From the NCBI RefSeq assembly GCF_030272705.1, contig NZ_JARFYM010000002.1, forward strand, positions 434,001 through 498,000: 64,000 nucleotides of DNA, read 5' to 3'. Every line of letters starts with the position of its first letter. Within the stretch, counting starts at the first letter, position 1. The position numbers were made by a program, and so were the translations under genes. Shown in pieces: positions 51,606-60,192 of this stretch. The stretch is from Rhizobium mayense. Lineage in GTDB: Bacteria; Pseudomonadota; Alphaproteobacteria; Rhizobiales; Rhizobiaceae. The notes beneath the pieces were generated by a model. It worked only from the letters and a program-made list of their open reading frames with translations, had not been told where the DNA came from and did no database searches.

Positions 51606-54308
51606 GTGAACCATTCCCGCAATATTTCAGATCGGTCGCTGAAGCCGGCCGGCAAAGGTCTTGCATCCGAGCCAGACGCTTCCCCTGGCAATGCCATGAA
51701 ACATCAACAATTGATTTCAGTTGTCGTTCCGACCCTCAACGAGACCGACAATGTCGATATTCTCCTGTCCGCCCTGTTTTCGCAGTCCGGTGACGACATC
51801 GCGCTGGAGGTCCTGATCGCAGACGGCGGATCGACCGACGGCACGATCGAGCGCGTCCGGGCGTGGGAGAGCAAGGCGCCTGTCAGGCTGGTTTTCGCAG
51901 GCGGCAAAGGAGGACTGGCCGGAGATGTGCTCTGGGCAGCGAAATATGCCAGCAGCGACATTGTCGTAGTCATGGATGCCGATTTAAGCCATCCGCCGGA
52001 GGATATCCGCAATCTCGTTCGACCCATAATCGATGGGACGAGCGACATGGTGGTCGGCAGCCGCTATGTGCCGGGTGGCGCCACTCCGGATTGGCCACGG
52101 TCGCGCCGGCTGCTCTCGCGTCTCGGCGGCGCCTTGGCCTGGCCCTTGACCGATATGCGGGATCCGATGTCCGGCTTCTTCGCCGTGCGCAAGGAGCGGC
52201 TTCTGGCGATCGATCCAACGGCGATCGGTTTCAAGATCGGTCTAGAGATCATCGCGGAAGGCGGCGACGCGCTTCGGCTAACCGAGGTCCCGATCATTTT
52301 TCGCGATCGAGTGCACGGGCAAACGAAGATCGGATGGGGGCACATGATCGATTATGCCCGTCGTCTGCTCGTCCTTGCCGGAGGCGCGGTTTCTTTTGGA
52401 AATGCGACTCGCTTTGCCGGGGTCGGCCTCATTGGCCTGGCTCTCGACCTGCTGATCTTCCAGATCCTGTTCGGGATGGGGTTTGGGCTGGTAGCAGCGC
52501 ATGTCACCAGCTTCGCGGTCGCCACGATTTCCAACTATATTTTGAATTCCAGATGGGCATTTGCCGGCGACGGGCCGCGCCTCCGTGAGCGGGATTGGAG
52601 ACGTTACATCCGCTTCATGACCATCTGCCTGCTTGCTTTCGCCTTGCGGGGCGGCGTGCTTGCGGGCGCCGTCGAGCTGCTCGGATGGCCCCCTCAAGCT
52701 GCCATCATTCTCGGCGTCGGGGCCGCCGCCATCGTCAACTATCTCGGCAACGCCTTCTTCGTGTTCCCGTCTGAGAACCCGCGCATGCCATCCGACGTTC
52801 GATGGCGCGTGGCGGCAATCGGCGTGCTGGGATACATCCTCGCTTTGCGATTTGTTTTCCTCGGGCTTGTCGACCTCGTGCCGGAGGAAACCTATTACTG
52901 GAATTACGCCCAGCATCTCGACATCGGATATCTCGACCATCCGCCAATGGTCGCCTGGCTGATATGGCTCGGAACAAGCCTGTTTGGCAATACGGGGTTC
53001 GGTGTCCGAATCGGCGCTTATCTCGCCTGGATCGTGACATGCTTTTTCGCTTTCCGGTTATCACGCAATCTGTCCGGCAAATCGGCTGCGTTCGTCAGCG
53101 TTCTGCTCGTCGCCATCTTGCCGTTTTTCTTTTCCACCGGCTTCATGATGATGCCGGACGTACCTCTGACGGCTGCGTGGGCCGGAACACTTTATTTTCT
53201 CGAGCGGGCGCTGATAGGAGGTAGACGTCGGGCCTGGTGGGGTGTCGGCCTGTGCATGGGCCTCGGGATGCTTTCCAAATATACGATCGCGCTCCTCGGT
53301 CCCGCCACGCTGATCTTCCTGCTTCTCGACGCCAGGGCGCGGCGTTGGCTGCTTAGGCCAGAACCTTATCTTGCCGCCGCGGTCGCTGCCGTACTCTTCT
53401 CACCGGTGATCTACTGGAATGCGACACATGCTTGGGCATCTTTCGCATTCCAAAGTTCAGGGCGCCTGCAAAGCGCAACGACCTTCTCGCTTCCCGACCT
53501 GATCAGCAGCGCAGCCATCCTGCTGACACCACTGGGATTGGTGGCCGCGATAGCGGCGCTGGTGACCAAAAACCGCGTAACGCTCGCAACGAACGCAGAC
53601 GCGGAGGCCCGACGCCGCTCTCTCTTCATCAAGATCTATACGATCGTTCCCCTGTCGGTCTTTATCGCGTTCAGCCTCTTTCATGAGGTCAAGCTGAACT
53701 GGACGGGGCCGCTCTGGCTCGCACTTTTGCCGGCGATTTCGGCAACCATCGTCGCAGTCGGCGGCAGCCTGTCGAGATTTGACGGCCTACTGCGTCGGCT
53801 TTGGATTCCGACTGTCATGACCATGCTGGTGATCTACGGGCTTGGTCTGCATTATCTCGTCCTCGGGTTCCCATTGGTCGGTCACTTCGGCAACATCCGG
53901 ACGCTCCCTGTCGCATGGGAGGAGTTCGGCCACGAAGCGGGCCTGATCGAACGCAACGTCGAACAGGAAACGGGCAAGCAGGTCCTGCTGGCGGGAATGG
54001 ACAGGTATTTCGTCGCAAGCGAAATCGCCTTCTATGATCGCGTTGACGACGACGCCGTTCGGACCTCCGTGGGTCGTGGCGCGCTCGGCCTGGACAGTCT
54101 CATGTATGGATACTGGTTCAAACCTGCCGACATGCAGGGGCGCAATGTCATTCTTTTCGGGCTGAAAAGGGGCGACCTTGAGCAGGCATCCTTTAACGGA
54201 CTCTTTTCCCGGTTGAGCGAGATCAAAGAGCAAAAGGTTACAAAACAAGGCGCACCGGTCGGCAGCTTCTTCTACAGAATCGGATATGATCTACGCGGCC
54301 GCATATAG
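51606..54308 (+). CDS. Three-domain glycosyltransferase: DPM1-like, GtrA-like and PMT/ArnT-like
   Basis: The 900-residue protein starts at GTG; an ATG 30 codons later (MKHQQLISVVVPTLNETDNV) is an equally good start, since neither has a clear ribosome site. Residues 36-265 are a dolichol-phosphate-mannose synthase-like GT2 domain with LIADGGSTDGT, VVMDADLSHPPEDI and RVHGQTKIGW. About 270-390 is a GtrA-like four-helix membrane domain (NATRFAGVGLIGLALDLLIF, ATISNYILNSRWAF). From about 400 comes a polytopic GT39/GT83 domain with YYWNYAQHLDIGYLDHPPMV. A single chain could thus make, flip and use a polyprenyl-phosphate sugar. Confidence 0.9.
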   Translation: MNHSRNISDRSLKPAGKGLASEPDASPGNAMKHQQLISVVVPTLNETDNVDILLSALFSQSGDDIALEVLIADGGSTDGTIERVRAWESKAPVRLVFAGGKGGLAGDVLWAAKYASSDIVVVMDADLSHPPEDIRNLVRPIIDGTSDMVVGSRYVPGGATPDWPRSRRLLSRLGGALAWPLTDMRDPMSGFFAVRKERLLAIDPTAIGFKIGLEIIAEGGDALRLTEVPIIFRDRVHGQTKIGWGHMIDYARRLLVLAGGAVSFGNATRFAGVGLIGLALDLLIFQILFGMGFGLVAAHVTSFAVATISNYILNSRWAFAGDGPRLRERDWRRYIRFMTICLLAFALRGGVLAGAVELLGWPPQAAIILGVGAAAIVNYLGNAFFVFPSENPRMPSDVRWRVAAIGVLGYILALRFVFLGLVDLVPEETYYWNYAQHLDIGYLDHPPMVAWLIWLGTSLFGNTGFGVRIGAYLAWIVTCFFAFRLSRNLSGKSAAFVSVLLVAILPFFFSTGFMMMPDVPLTAAWAGTLYFLERALIGGRRRAWWGVGLCMGLGMLSKYTIALLGPATLIFLLLDARARRWLLRPEPYLAAAVAAVLFSPVIYWNATHAWASFAFQSSGRLQSATTFSLPDLISSAAILLTPLGLVAAIAALVTKNRVTLATNADAEARRRSLFIKIYTIVPLSVFIAFSLFHEVKLNWTGPLWLALLPAISATIVAVGGSLSRFDGLLRRLWIPTVMTMLVIYGLGLHYLVLGFPLVGHFGNIRTLPVAWEEFGHEAGLIERNVEQETGKQVLLAGMDRYFVASEIAFYDRVDDDAVRTSVGRGALGLDSLMYGYWFKPADMQGRNVILFGLKRGDLEQASFNGLFSRLSEIKEQKVTKQGAPVGSFFYRIGYDLRGRI

Positions 54309-54385
54309 CGAGGCGGGATCGGCGATTACCTGCCGCCCCGCTGCTCCCGCGACATGCCTCCATGTGATGGCCGCGATCCGAAAAC

Positions 54386-55156
54386 TTACCTTCGGGTAAA
54401 GATCGGCTGCCGCTTCTCCTTGAAAGCGGCTCGCCCTTCTGCGGCGTCCGCCGTTGCGAAGCAGATCGTCTGCAGGTCGCGTTCGTATTCGATCGCCTTT
54501 TCAAGCGGCATCGAGACGGCCGCCTTAAGATCGAGCTTGGCGGTTTCCGCCGCGATCGGCGCGCGAGAGGCGATGATCTCGGCAACGGCGCGGGCTCGCG
54601 GAAGAAGTTGTTCCGACGGCAGAACTTCGCTGACAAGTCCCCATTGCAATGCCTTGTCGGCCGGAATGGGATCGCCGGTCATCAGCATCAGCGCAGCATT
54701 GGATGCGCCGATGGAATGGAGAAGATGCGCCGCCATCCCGCCGCCGCCGATCCAGCCGAGCTTGATCTCAGGAGCTGCAAATTGCGCATTGTCCGAGGCG
54801 ATGCGGATATCGCAGGACATTGCCGTTTCAAGACCTCCGCCAAAGGCATAGCCGTTGACGGCGCAGATCGTCGGCTTCAGCAAAGCGCGAAAGGCGTCGC
54901 AATAGTCCGGCCGGTTGCGGAACTGCCAGGGCGTCTCATAGGTATCGAGCTCGCGAATGTCCGACCCGGCACAGAAGGCGCGTTCCCCTGCACCGGTCAG
55001 GATGACACAGCGGATCGTATCGCTGTCGTTACAGGTTTTGACCGCTTCGACGATGGCATCCGCCATCTCGGGTGTGACCGCATTCAGTTTCTGCGGGCGA
55101 TTGAGGGTGATGGTGGCAATGGCGCCATCGATAGAAAATTTTATGTCTTCGGTCAT
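54386..55156 (-). CDS. Enoyl-CoA hydratase/isomerase family protein
   Basis: The 256-residue protein is a crotonase-fold enzyme: IATITLNRPQKLNAVTPEMA, AFCAGSDIRELDTYE for the first oxyanion segment, and CAVNGYAFGGGLETAMSCDI for the second. APEIKLGWIGGGGMAAHLLH replaces the more usual GxGGTQRLPR, so the exact reaction (hydration, isomerisation, hydrolysis) is open. It is the last gene of a three-gene unit with a CoA-transferase and a binding-protein-like gene. Confidence 0.88.
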   Translation of the reverse strand: MTEDIKFSIDGAIATITLNRPQKLNAVTPEMADAIVEAVKTCNDSDTIRCVILTGAGERAFCAGSDIRELDTYETPWQFRNRPDYCDAFRALLKPTICAVNGYAFGGGLETAMSCDIRIASDNAQFAAPEIKLGWIGGGGMAAHLLHSIGASNAALMLMTGDPIPADKALQWGLVSEVLPSEQLLPRARAVAEIIASRAPIAAETAKLDLKAAVSMPLEKAIEYERDLQTICFATADAAEGRAAFKEKRQPIFTRR

Positions 55157-55164
55157 GGCGGTTC

Positions 55165-56313
55165 CTATCTTTCGCCACCGGCGACGCGGTGTTCGCAGTA
55201 GATGGTTTGCAACTGGTCGATGACGCCCTGCGCCGGCGCGCGCGTATCGAAGGCCCGCCTCAGCAAAGCGGAGGCGCGGGTCTGGAAAGCGATGTAGCCA
55301 TTGTGCCGCGGGCGGACATAGGCCACCTCCAGCGTCTCGGCGGTATTTTCGTAAAACCGGCCCCAGCGTGCATTGACGCCGGCATCGTGCCAGGCTGCCC
55401 GGAGCGAAGGCTGTCCCTCATGGCCCGGAATAAAGCCGATCTGGGCCTCGGGGCTCATCAGCCAGAGGAGATGGGTTTTCAGCTCCGGCGTTATCGGGCA
55501 TCGGCGAGAGATGCCGATACCGGTGCCGCCAAGCGTCGAACCCGGCCGGCCGCCAACGGATTGACGTGGAGCATTGTGAAACGCGATGGGGCGGCCGTGA
55601 CCGGGGGCGGCATAGTTCACATATCCATAAACGAGCGGGCAAAGAATGACGTCGTCATGCGAGGACATGTGCTGAAGGATGCCGATCGGGTTCTTCTCGC
55701 GCGCCGACAATGGGCTGCGGTGCGCAAGATCGAACATCAGGTCATAGACTGCCTTCCCCGTCGCCGGCGATACCAGGATATCCAGATCGGCTTCGGCCGG
55801 CGGTTCGCCATAGGCGGTGGCGATCGACAAGAAGGAGAGAATGGCGTGCGGGCCGGCAAGCGATAGCGCCACCTTACCGGTCAAAGCGGAAAGCGCCGCT
55901 ACCTCGTCCCAGGTGACCGGCGCGAGACCATCCGTCAGATCCGCCCGGCAGGCCATCACCTGTGTGGCAGCATCAAGGGGCAGCGCCCAATGCGATCCGG
56001 CAAAACGATAGCTTGCCAGCGACGGTCCGATGCAGTCCGCCTCGATCCGTGCGATCACTTCGATTCCGAAGACCTCTTCGAGCGGCCGCAGACATTCGCC
56101 GGCAACCGCTTCGCCGACATGCGGATGATCGAGGACAACGAGATCGTAGCGCGCGCAGAGATCGGCGATCGGATGGGATTCGAAGCCCTCCAAGGGTTGT
56201 TTATCCCAGGCGATCGACAGGCCGCTCTCCGTAAGCGCCGGCAAACGCGCGGCGGCGGCAAGAGCATTGTAGCCGCGCGGATGATCCCAGGTCAGAGCCT
56301 CCAGGCGCTGCAT
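55165..56313 (-). CDS. Binding-protein-like protein without signal peptide
   Basis: The ATG at 56313 lies one base after the stop of the CoA-transferase gene, so the start is well set (MQRLEALTWDHPRGYNALAA). The 382-residue protein has the fold pattern of a family 1 solute-binding protein (LVVLDHPHVGEAVAGECLRP, AGSHWALPLDAATQVMACRA, TWDEVAALSAL, GGTGIGISRRCPITPELKTH), but the N-terminus has no hydrophobic signal, so it should stay in the cytoplasm. No permease or ATPase accompanies it. It may hold a substrate or cofactor for the flanking CoA enzymes or be a sensor; the function is unknown. Confidence 0.8.
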   Translation of the reverse strand: MQRLEALTWDHPRGYNALAAAARLPALTESGLSIAWDKQPLEGFESHPIADLCARYDLVVLDHPHVGEAVAGECLRPLEEVFGIEVIARIEADCIGPSLASYRFAGSHWALPLDAATQVMACRADLTDGLAPVTWDEVAALSALTGKVALSLAGPHAILSFLSIATAYGEPPAEADLDILVSPATGKAVYDLMFDLAHRSPLSAREKNPIGILQHMSSHDDVILCPLVYGYVNYAAPGHGRPIAFHNAPRQSVGGRPGSTLGGTGIGISRRCPITPELKTHLLWLMSPEAQIGFIPGHEGQPSLRAAWHDAGVNARWGRFYENTAETLEVAYVRPRHNGYIAFQTRASALLRRAFDTRAPAQGVIDQLQTIYCEHRVAGGER

Positions 56314-56314
56314 G

Positions 56315-57508
56315 TCACAGCTCTCCCGAGGCGATCGCTCCGGCTCGCTCCAACGCCGCAATCTCGGCTGCGTCGTATCCGGCCTCACTCAGGATTTCGC
56401 GCGTATGCTGACCGGTCAGCGGCGCACCACGCGCGACGGTGGAGGGCGTCTTGGAGAAGCGGATCGGAAAGCCCGGCGTCTTCACCAGCCCCTCGGTCGG
56501 ATGTTCATATTCCACGAAGGTGCCGTTGTGCTTGATCTGCTCATCCTCGACCAGATCGGCATAGCCATAAACCGGACCGCACCAGATATCGGCTGCCCGC
56601 ATCAATTCCAGCCATTCGGCCGTCGTCTTTGCCTTCAATTTCTCACGCGTCTTGGCGAAAATTTCGTCGCGACGGGACCAGGTGTCGGTCTCGTCAACCA
56701 TCGTCAGGAAGCTCTCTTCACCGATCACCTCGCCAAACGTCTTGAGCTTGGGGAAGGCGACGATGATGAAGCCATCGCTGGTGGCAAATGCTCCATAGGG
56801 GGCGCGGATATAGACATGCGCATGCGGTTCGGCGGACCGCTTTTGCGGTTTGTGGCCGACGGTAAAGACGGAAAGCTCCTGCATCTGGATCGTCGTGATC
56901 GAGTCCAGCATATTGACCTGCACGAGCTGCCCTTCCCCGGTGCGTTCACGATGGAACAGCGCCGCAAGCGCGCCCTCGAAGGCGGTGTAGGCCGTGATCG
57001 CGTCCACAAGATACTGGCCGGCGGCTGTGGGCGCCTCGCCCTCACGTCCGGCCGAAAGCATGGCGCCTGACATGCCCTGCAAAACAAGATCCTGGCCCGG
57101 GCGGTTCATATAAGGGCCGTCTTCGCCATAGCCCGAGATGGAGACATAGACGAGCCGCGGATTGATCGCCGAAAGCGACTCGTAATCCACGCCAAGACGT
57201 TTGGCCACGCCCGGCCGGTAGTTCTGGAGAAAGACGTCGGCGGTCTTCACCAGTTCCAGCAGCACCTGCTTGCCATCAGGTGACTTCAGGTCGATCGCCA
57301 GCGAACGCTTGTTGCGGTTGAGCGACAGGAAGGAGACGTTGACCTTGTTGCCGCCGGCACCGCCGGCGGAGACATGCCGCTGCCATTCGCCGGTGACCGG
57401 CTCCACTTTCACCACATCAGCGCCCAGATCGCCCAATCTCTGCGCAGCGAAGGGACCCGCCATCGCGATCGAGCAATCAAGCACGCGTATGCCTGACAGA
57501 ACTCCCAT
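56315..57508 (-). CDS. CaiB/BaiF family (class III) CoA-transferase
   Basis: The 397-residue protein has the interlocked-ring family pattern: SGIRVLDCSIAMAGPFAAQR (5-24), GADVVKVEPVTGEWQR, LSLNRNKRSLAIDLKSPDGK and the catalytic Asp140 in RPGQDLVLQGMSGAM. It moves CoA between acyl groups, probably from succinyl- or acetyl-CoA to the acid degraded by this unit. It is the first gene of the unit; a LacI-type half palindrome lies 70-80 bp upstream of its start. Confidence 0.92.
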   Translation of the reverse strand: MGVLSGIRVLDCSIAMAGPFAAQRLGDLGADVVKVEPVTGEWQRHVSAGGAGGNKVNVSFLSLNRNKRSLAIDLKSPDGKQVLLELVKTADVFLQNYRPGVAKRLGVDYESLSAINPRLVYVSISGYGEDGPYMNRPGQDLVLQGMSGAMLSAGREGEAPTAAGQYLVDAITAYTAFEGALAALFHRERTGEGQLVQVNMLDSITTIQMQELSVFTVGHKPQKRSAEPHAHVYIRAPYGAFATSDGFIIVAFPKLKTFGEVIGEESFLTMVDETDTWSRRDEIFAKTREKLKAKTTAEWLELMRAADIWCGPVYGYADLVEDEQIKHNGTFVEYEHPTEGLVKTPGFPIRFSKTPSTVARGAPLTGQHTREILSEAGYDAAEIAALERAGAIASGEL

Positions 57509-57576
57509 AAGTGCACTCCTCCCTGGGCATGTTTTCCGTTGCCCGCAAACTACGCCTTCTTTTTAAATTGTCCAGA

Positions 57577-57588
57577 GTGAGCGCTAAC
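57577..57588. promoter_or_regulatory. Candidate LacI operator upstream of the CoA-transferase unit
   Basis: GTGAGCGCTAAC is a near-perfect 12-bp palindrome (one mismatched pair) around AGCGCT. The TTAGCGCTxA form is common for GntR/LacI-type repressors of alphaproteobacteria. It stands between the LacI gene and the CoA-transferase gene on the path of the latter's promoter. Confidence 0.5.
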
Positions 57589-57631
57589 ATTTTTGACGGC
57601 CATTCTTCGGCCGAAGAAGACGTGTCGTGTA

Positions 57632-58678
57632 TCAACCGCTGCCGCGGATCTTCAGGGTAAAGCCGACGTCGATGCGTTTGGCGGAGGAAGGCAGGCCGCG
57701 CATGCCTTCGAGCAAGAGGCGGCCGGCCTGCCGGCCAATTTCGTCGGAAGGAACGGAAACCGTCGTCAGAGACGGATTTAGATGGCGGGACAGTTCGAAA
57801 TCGCCGAAACCGGTAATGGCAAGGCTACCCGGAACCGCGATGCCGAGCCGGACGCTTTCGAGCAACGCGCCGGACGCCAATACGTCGCTCGAAAACATCA
57901 CCGCGTCAGCGTCCGGAAATGTCTCGCGCGATCGTCTGAGCAACTCCGCCCCAGAGGCCATTTCGAGAGGCAGGTCGCTTACGATGCAAAGTCTCGGCTC
58001 TTCATTCGGGAAGATCGCCTTCATCGCCGCGACAAAGCCGTCACGCCGTTCGGCGGCGCGACTGTCGCCCCTTCGCAAGACGCCGGCAAAGACGATGCGT
58101 CTGCGGCCGCTTTTGGCCAGATGACCGGCCATTTCGGTGATCGCGGCGACATTGGAAAAGCCGACGAGCCGGTCGATCGGACGGGACGTCATGTCCCAGC
58201 CTTCGACGACCGGGATACCGGCGCGTTTGAGAAGCGCGATGCTGTTGCGGGTATGATGCGTGCCGATGACGAACAACCCGTCGGGCCGGCGGCCGAGCAG
58301 GCTGCGGATCACCTCCTCTTCGCGATCGGACCGATAATCCGTGTTGCCAAGAAAGATCTGATAGCCTTCGCGGTGCAGCACCTCGGAAAAATGCTGGATC
58401 GTTTCGGCGAAAACCGATGCGGAAAGCGTCGGTATGATGGCCGCGACCGTATTGCTGCGCATGGACGCCAGATGGCTGGCGGCAAGGTTCTGCACATAAT
58501 GCGTCTTTTCGATCGCGTCCTGAATCTGTCTGCTGGTCTCGGCGCTCACCGTATCGGGAAAGCGCAGATAACGAGAGACGGTCTGCATGGAGACGCCGGC
58601 GGCCGCAGCCACCTCGGCCATGGTGACGCCGCTTCCCTTTCGACGCGCCTTACGTCCGGACGGCAAAGCCTCGGTCAT
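57632..58678 (-). CDS. LacI-family transcriptional repressor
   Basis: The ATG at 58678 (MTEALPSGRKARRKGSGVTM) is chosen over one 12 codons up. The 348-residue protein has a basic arm, the helix-turn-helix TMAEVAAAAGVSMQTVSRYL and a binding-protein core (AAIIPTLSASVFAETIQHFS, DGLFVIGTHHTRNSIALLKR, AITGFGDFELSRHLNPSLTT). The downstream CoA-transferase unit is on the same strand 123 bp away and is the likely target; the aldo/keto reductase operon upstream ends 181 bp before it, so that is a second candidate. Confidence 0.92.
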   Translation of the reverse strand: MTEALPSGRKARRKGSGVTMAEVAAAAGVSMQTVSRYLRFPDTVSAETSRQIQDAIEKTHYVQNLAASHLASMRSNTVAAIIPTLSASVFAETIQHFSEVLHREGYQIFLGNTDYRSDREEEVIRSLLGRRPDGLFVIGTHHTRNSIALLKRAGIPVVEGWDMTSRPIDRLVGFSNVAAITEMAGHLAKSGRRRIVFAGVLRRGDSRAAERRDGFVAAMKAIFPNEEPRLCIVSDLPLEMASGAELLRRSRETFPDADAVMFSSDVLASGALLESVRLGIAVPGSLAITGFGDFELSRHLNPSLTTVSVPSDEIGRQAGRLLLEGMRGLPSSAKRIDVGFTLKIRGSG

Positions 58679-58859
58679 GGCGTCATCTCTGCATTGCCGG
58701 GCAACGCGGGCCATCTCTTCGCAACGCCATCCCCGGTTATTCGCACGACAAACCTAGTCGCTGCCATGCGACTCCCCTCTCAACGCCCGATCCTGCTACT
58801 TAGTCGCTATCCCCGATTTTCGTCAAAGCAAAATATGCCGCTGCTGGGGTGCGGCCGCC

Positions 58860-59846
58860 TCATCGCACAGTGAATGCCCTTGACGCTTCGTAGAGCGAAG
58901 GCTCGACGGAACGGGAGAGTGCGGTGAGATTGCGTCTCAGCGTTGAAGTATCGGCCGAACCGATCAGTACGGAGGCCACAGCCGGATTCTGCAGCGGGAA
59001 CTGCAAGGCGGCAGTGGCGATATCGGTTCCGGCCTCCGCCGCCAGCGCCTCGATCCTGCCAACACGGTCGAAAATATCGGCATCGGCCTCCACATAATCG
59101 AAACGCGCACCGGGAACCGCTCCGGTTGCCAAGATGCCGGAATTGAAGACGCCGCCCACCACAAGCGAGGTGCCGCGTTCGGCGCAGAGCGGAATGAGCC
59201 TTTCCTCCGCCCGCCTGTCGAGCAGGGTGTAGCGCCCGGCGATCAGAATGCAGTCCATGTGCGTTCGCTCCAGCACATCGAGGCAGATGGCGACTTCGTT
59301 GACCCCAAGCCCCCATCCCTTGATCACGCCGCTTGCCTTCAGCTCATCGAGAGCCGCGATGCCGGAGCGGGTGAACGCCTGCATGTGGCGGGCATTATCG
59401 TCCTCGCTGTGGGCATAGGTGCCGATATCGTGCACATAGAGGATATCGAAGCGATCGAGCCCGGTGCGCTTGATGCTGGCCTCGATGCTGCGCAGGATGC
59501 CGTCACCGGAATAGTCGAATTCGATCGCACATGAATGGGCGCCGACGAAACCGTGGGAGGGAGCCGCAGAGACCGGCGCCAGCTGCAACAGGCGCCCGAC
59601 CTTGGTGGATATAACAAAGTCGTCGCGCGGCTTGCCGGCCAGAAAGCGGCCCACACGCTCTTCCGACAGGCCAGCGCCATAGAAGGGTGCTGTATCGAAA
59701 TAACGAATGCCCGATTGCCAGGCGAGTTCGAGCGTCGCCTGCGCCGTCTCTTCGCTGCACTCCACATAGAGGCCGGCGATCCCTGCGGCACCGAAGCCGA
59801 TTTCCGTCAGATCCAATCCCGCCGACGTAATCCTTCGCTTACGCAT
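58860..59846 (-). CDS. Aldo/keto reductase, L-fucose/D-threo-aldose dehydrogenase type
   Basis: The ATG at 59846 has GAGAGGG upstream; the longer frame's first 19 codons overlap the mutarotase gene. The 328-residue protein has the tetrad Asp and Tyr in RYFDTAPFYGAGLSEERVG, Lys in FVISTKVGRLL and His in DILYVHDIGTYAH, and the late GSADTSTLRRNL cofactor segment. The YVHDIG variant and its companion mutarotase point to oxidation of L-fucose or a related 6-deoxyhexose to its lactone with NAD(P). It ends the operon. Confidence 0.9.
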   Translation of the reverse strand: MRKRRITSAGLDLTEIGFGAAGIAGLYVECSEETAQATLELAWQSGIRYFDTAPFYGAGLSEERVGRFLAGKPRDDFVISTKVGRLLQLAPVSAAPSHGFVGAHSCAIEFDYSGDGILRSIEASIKRTGLDRFDILYVHDIGTYAHSEDDNARHMQAFTRSGIAALDELKASGVIKGWGLGVNEVAICLDVLERTHMDCILIAGRYTLLDRRAEERLIPLCAERGTSLVVGGVFNSGILATGAVPGARFDYVEADADIFDRVGRIEALAAEAGTDIATAALQFPLQNPAVASVLIGSADTSTLRRNLTALSRSVEPSLYEASRAFTVR

Positions 59847-59859
59847 GATATCGACCCTC

Positions 59860-60192
59860 TCAATCCAGATGGAACACGCTCTGCAGGAAGCTCCACCACT
59901 CACCTTGTCCGGCGGTCGCCATCGGCTGCTGACACGGATCAGTCAAGGAAAGCCAGCGTTTCGTCACATCCTTTGCGCCGAGCGCGTCCATATCAACCTC
60001 GAAGTCTTCGCCCAGATATTCCCAATAGCCGAAAAGCAGGTTCTCCGGCTCCTTGAGGAAGATGCTGTAATTGTGGATGTTGGCCGCCGTCAGCGCTGCA
60101 TTCATCTCCGGCCAGGGAACTGCATGCAAAGCCTTGTATTCAGCGATTTTTTCCGGCTGGAGGCCGATCACCATCCCCATGCGTTGGACCAT
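59860..60192 (-). CDS. rhaM: L-rhamnose/L-fucose mutarotase family protein
   Basis: The 110-residue protein has the family's compact ferredoxin-like pattern: RMGMVIGLQPEKIAEYKALH with the catalytic His, then WPEMNAALTAANIHNYSIFL and LLFGYWEYLGEDFEVDMDAL. Members interconvert alpha and beta anomers of 6-deoxyhexoses after uptake. The ATG shares a base with the TAA of the ATPase gene, and the aldo/keto reductase follows 13 bp on. The symbol is by family; the actual sugar might be L-fucose. Confidence 0.88.
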   Translation of the reverse strand: MVQRMGMVIGLQPEKIAEYKALHAVPWPEMNAALTAANIHNYSIFLKEPENLLFGYWEYLGEDFEVDMDALGAKDVTKRWLSLTDPCQQPMATAGQGEWWSFLQSVFHLD

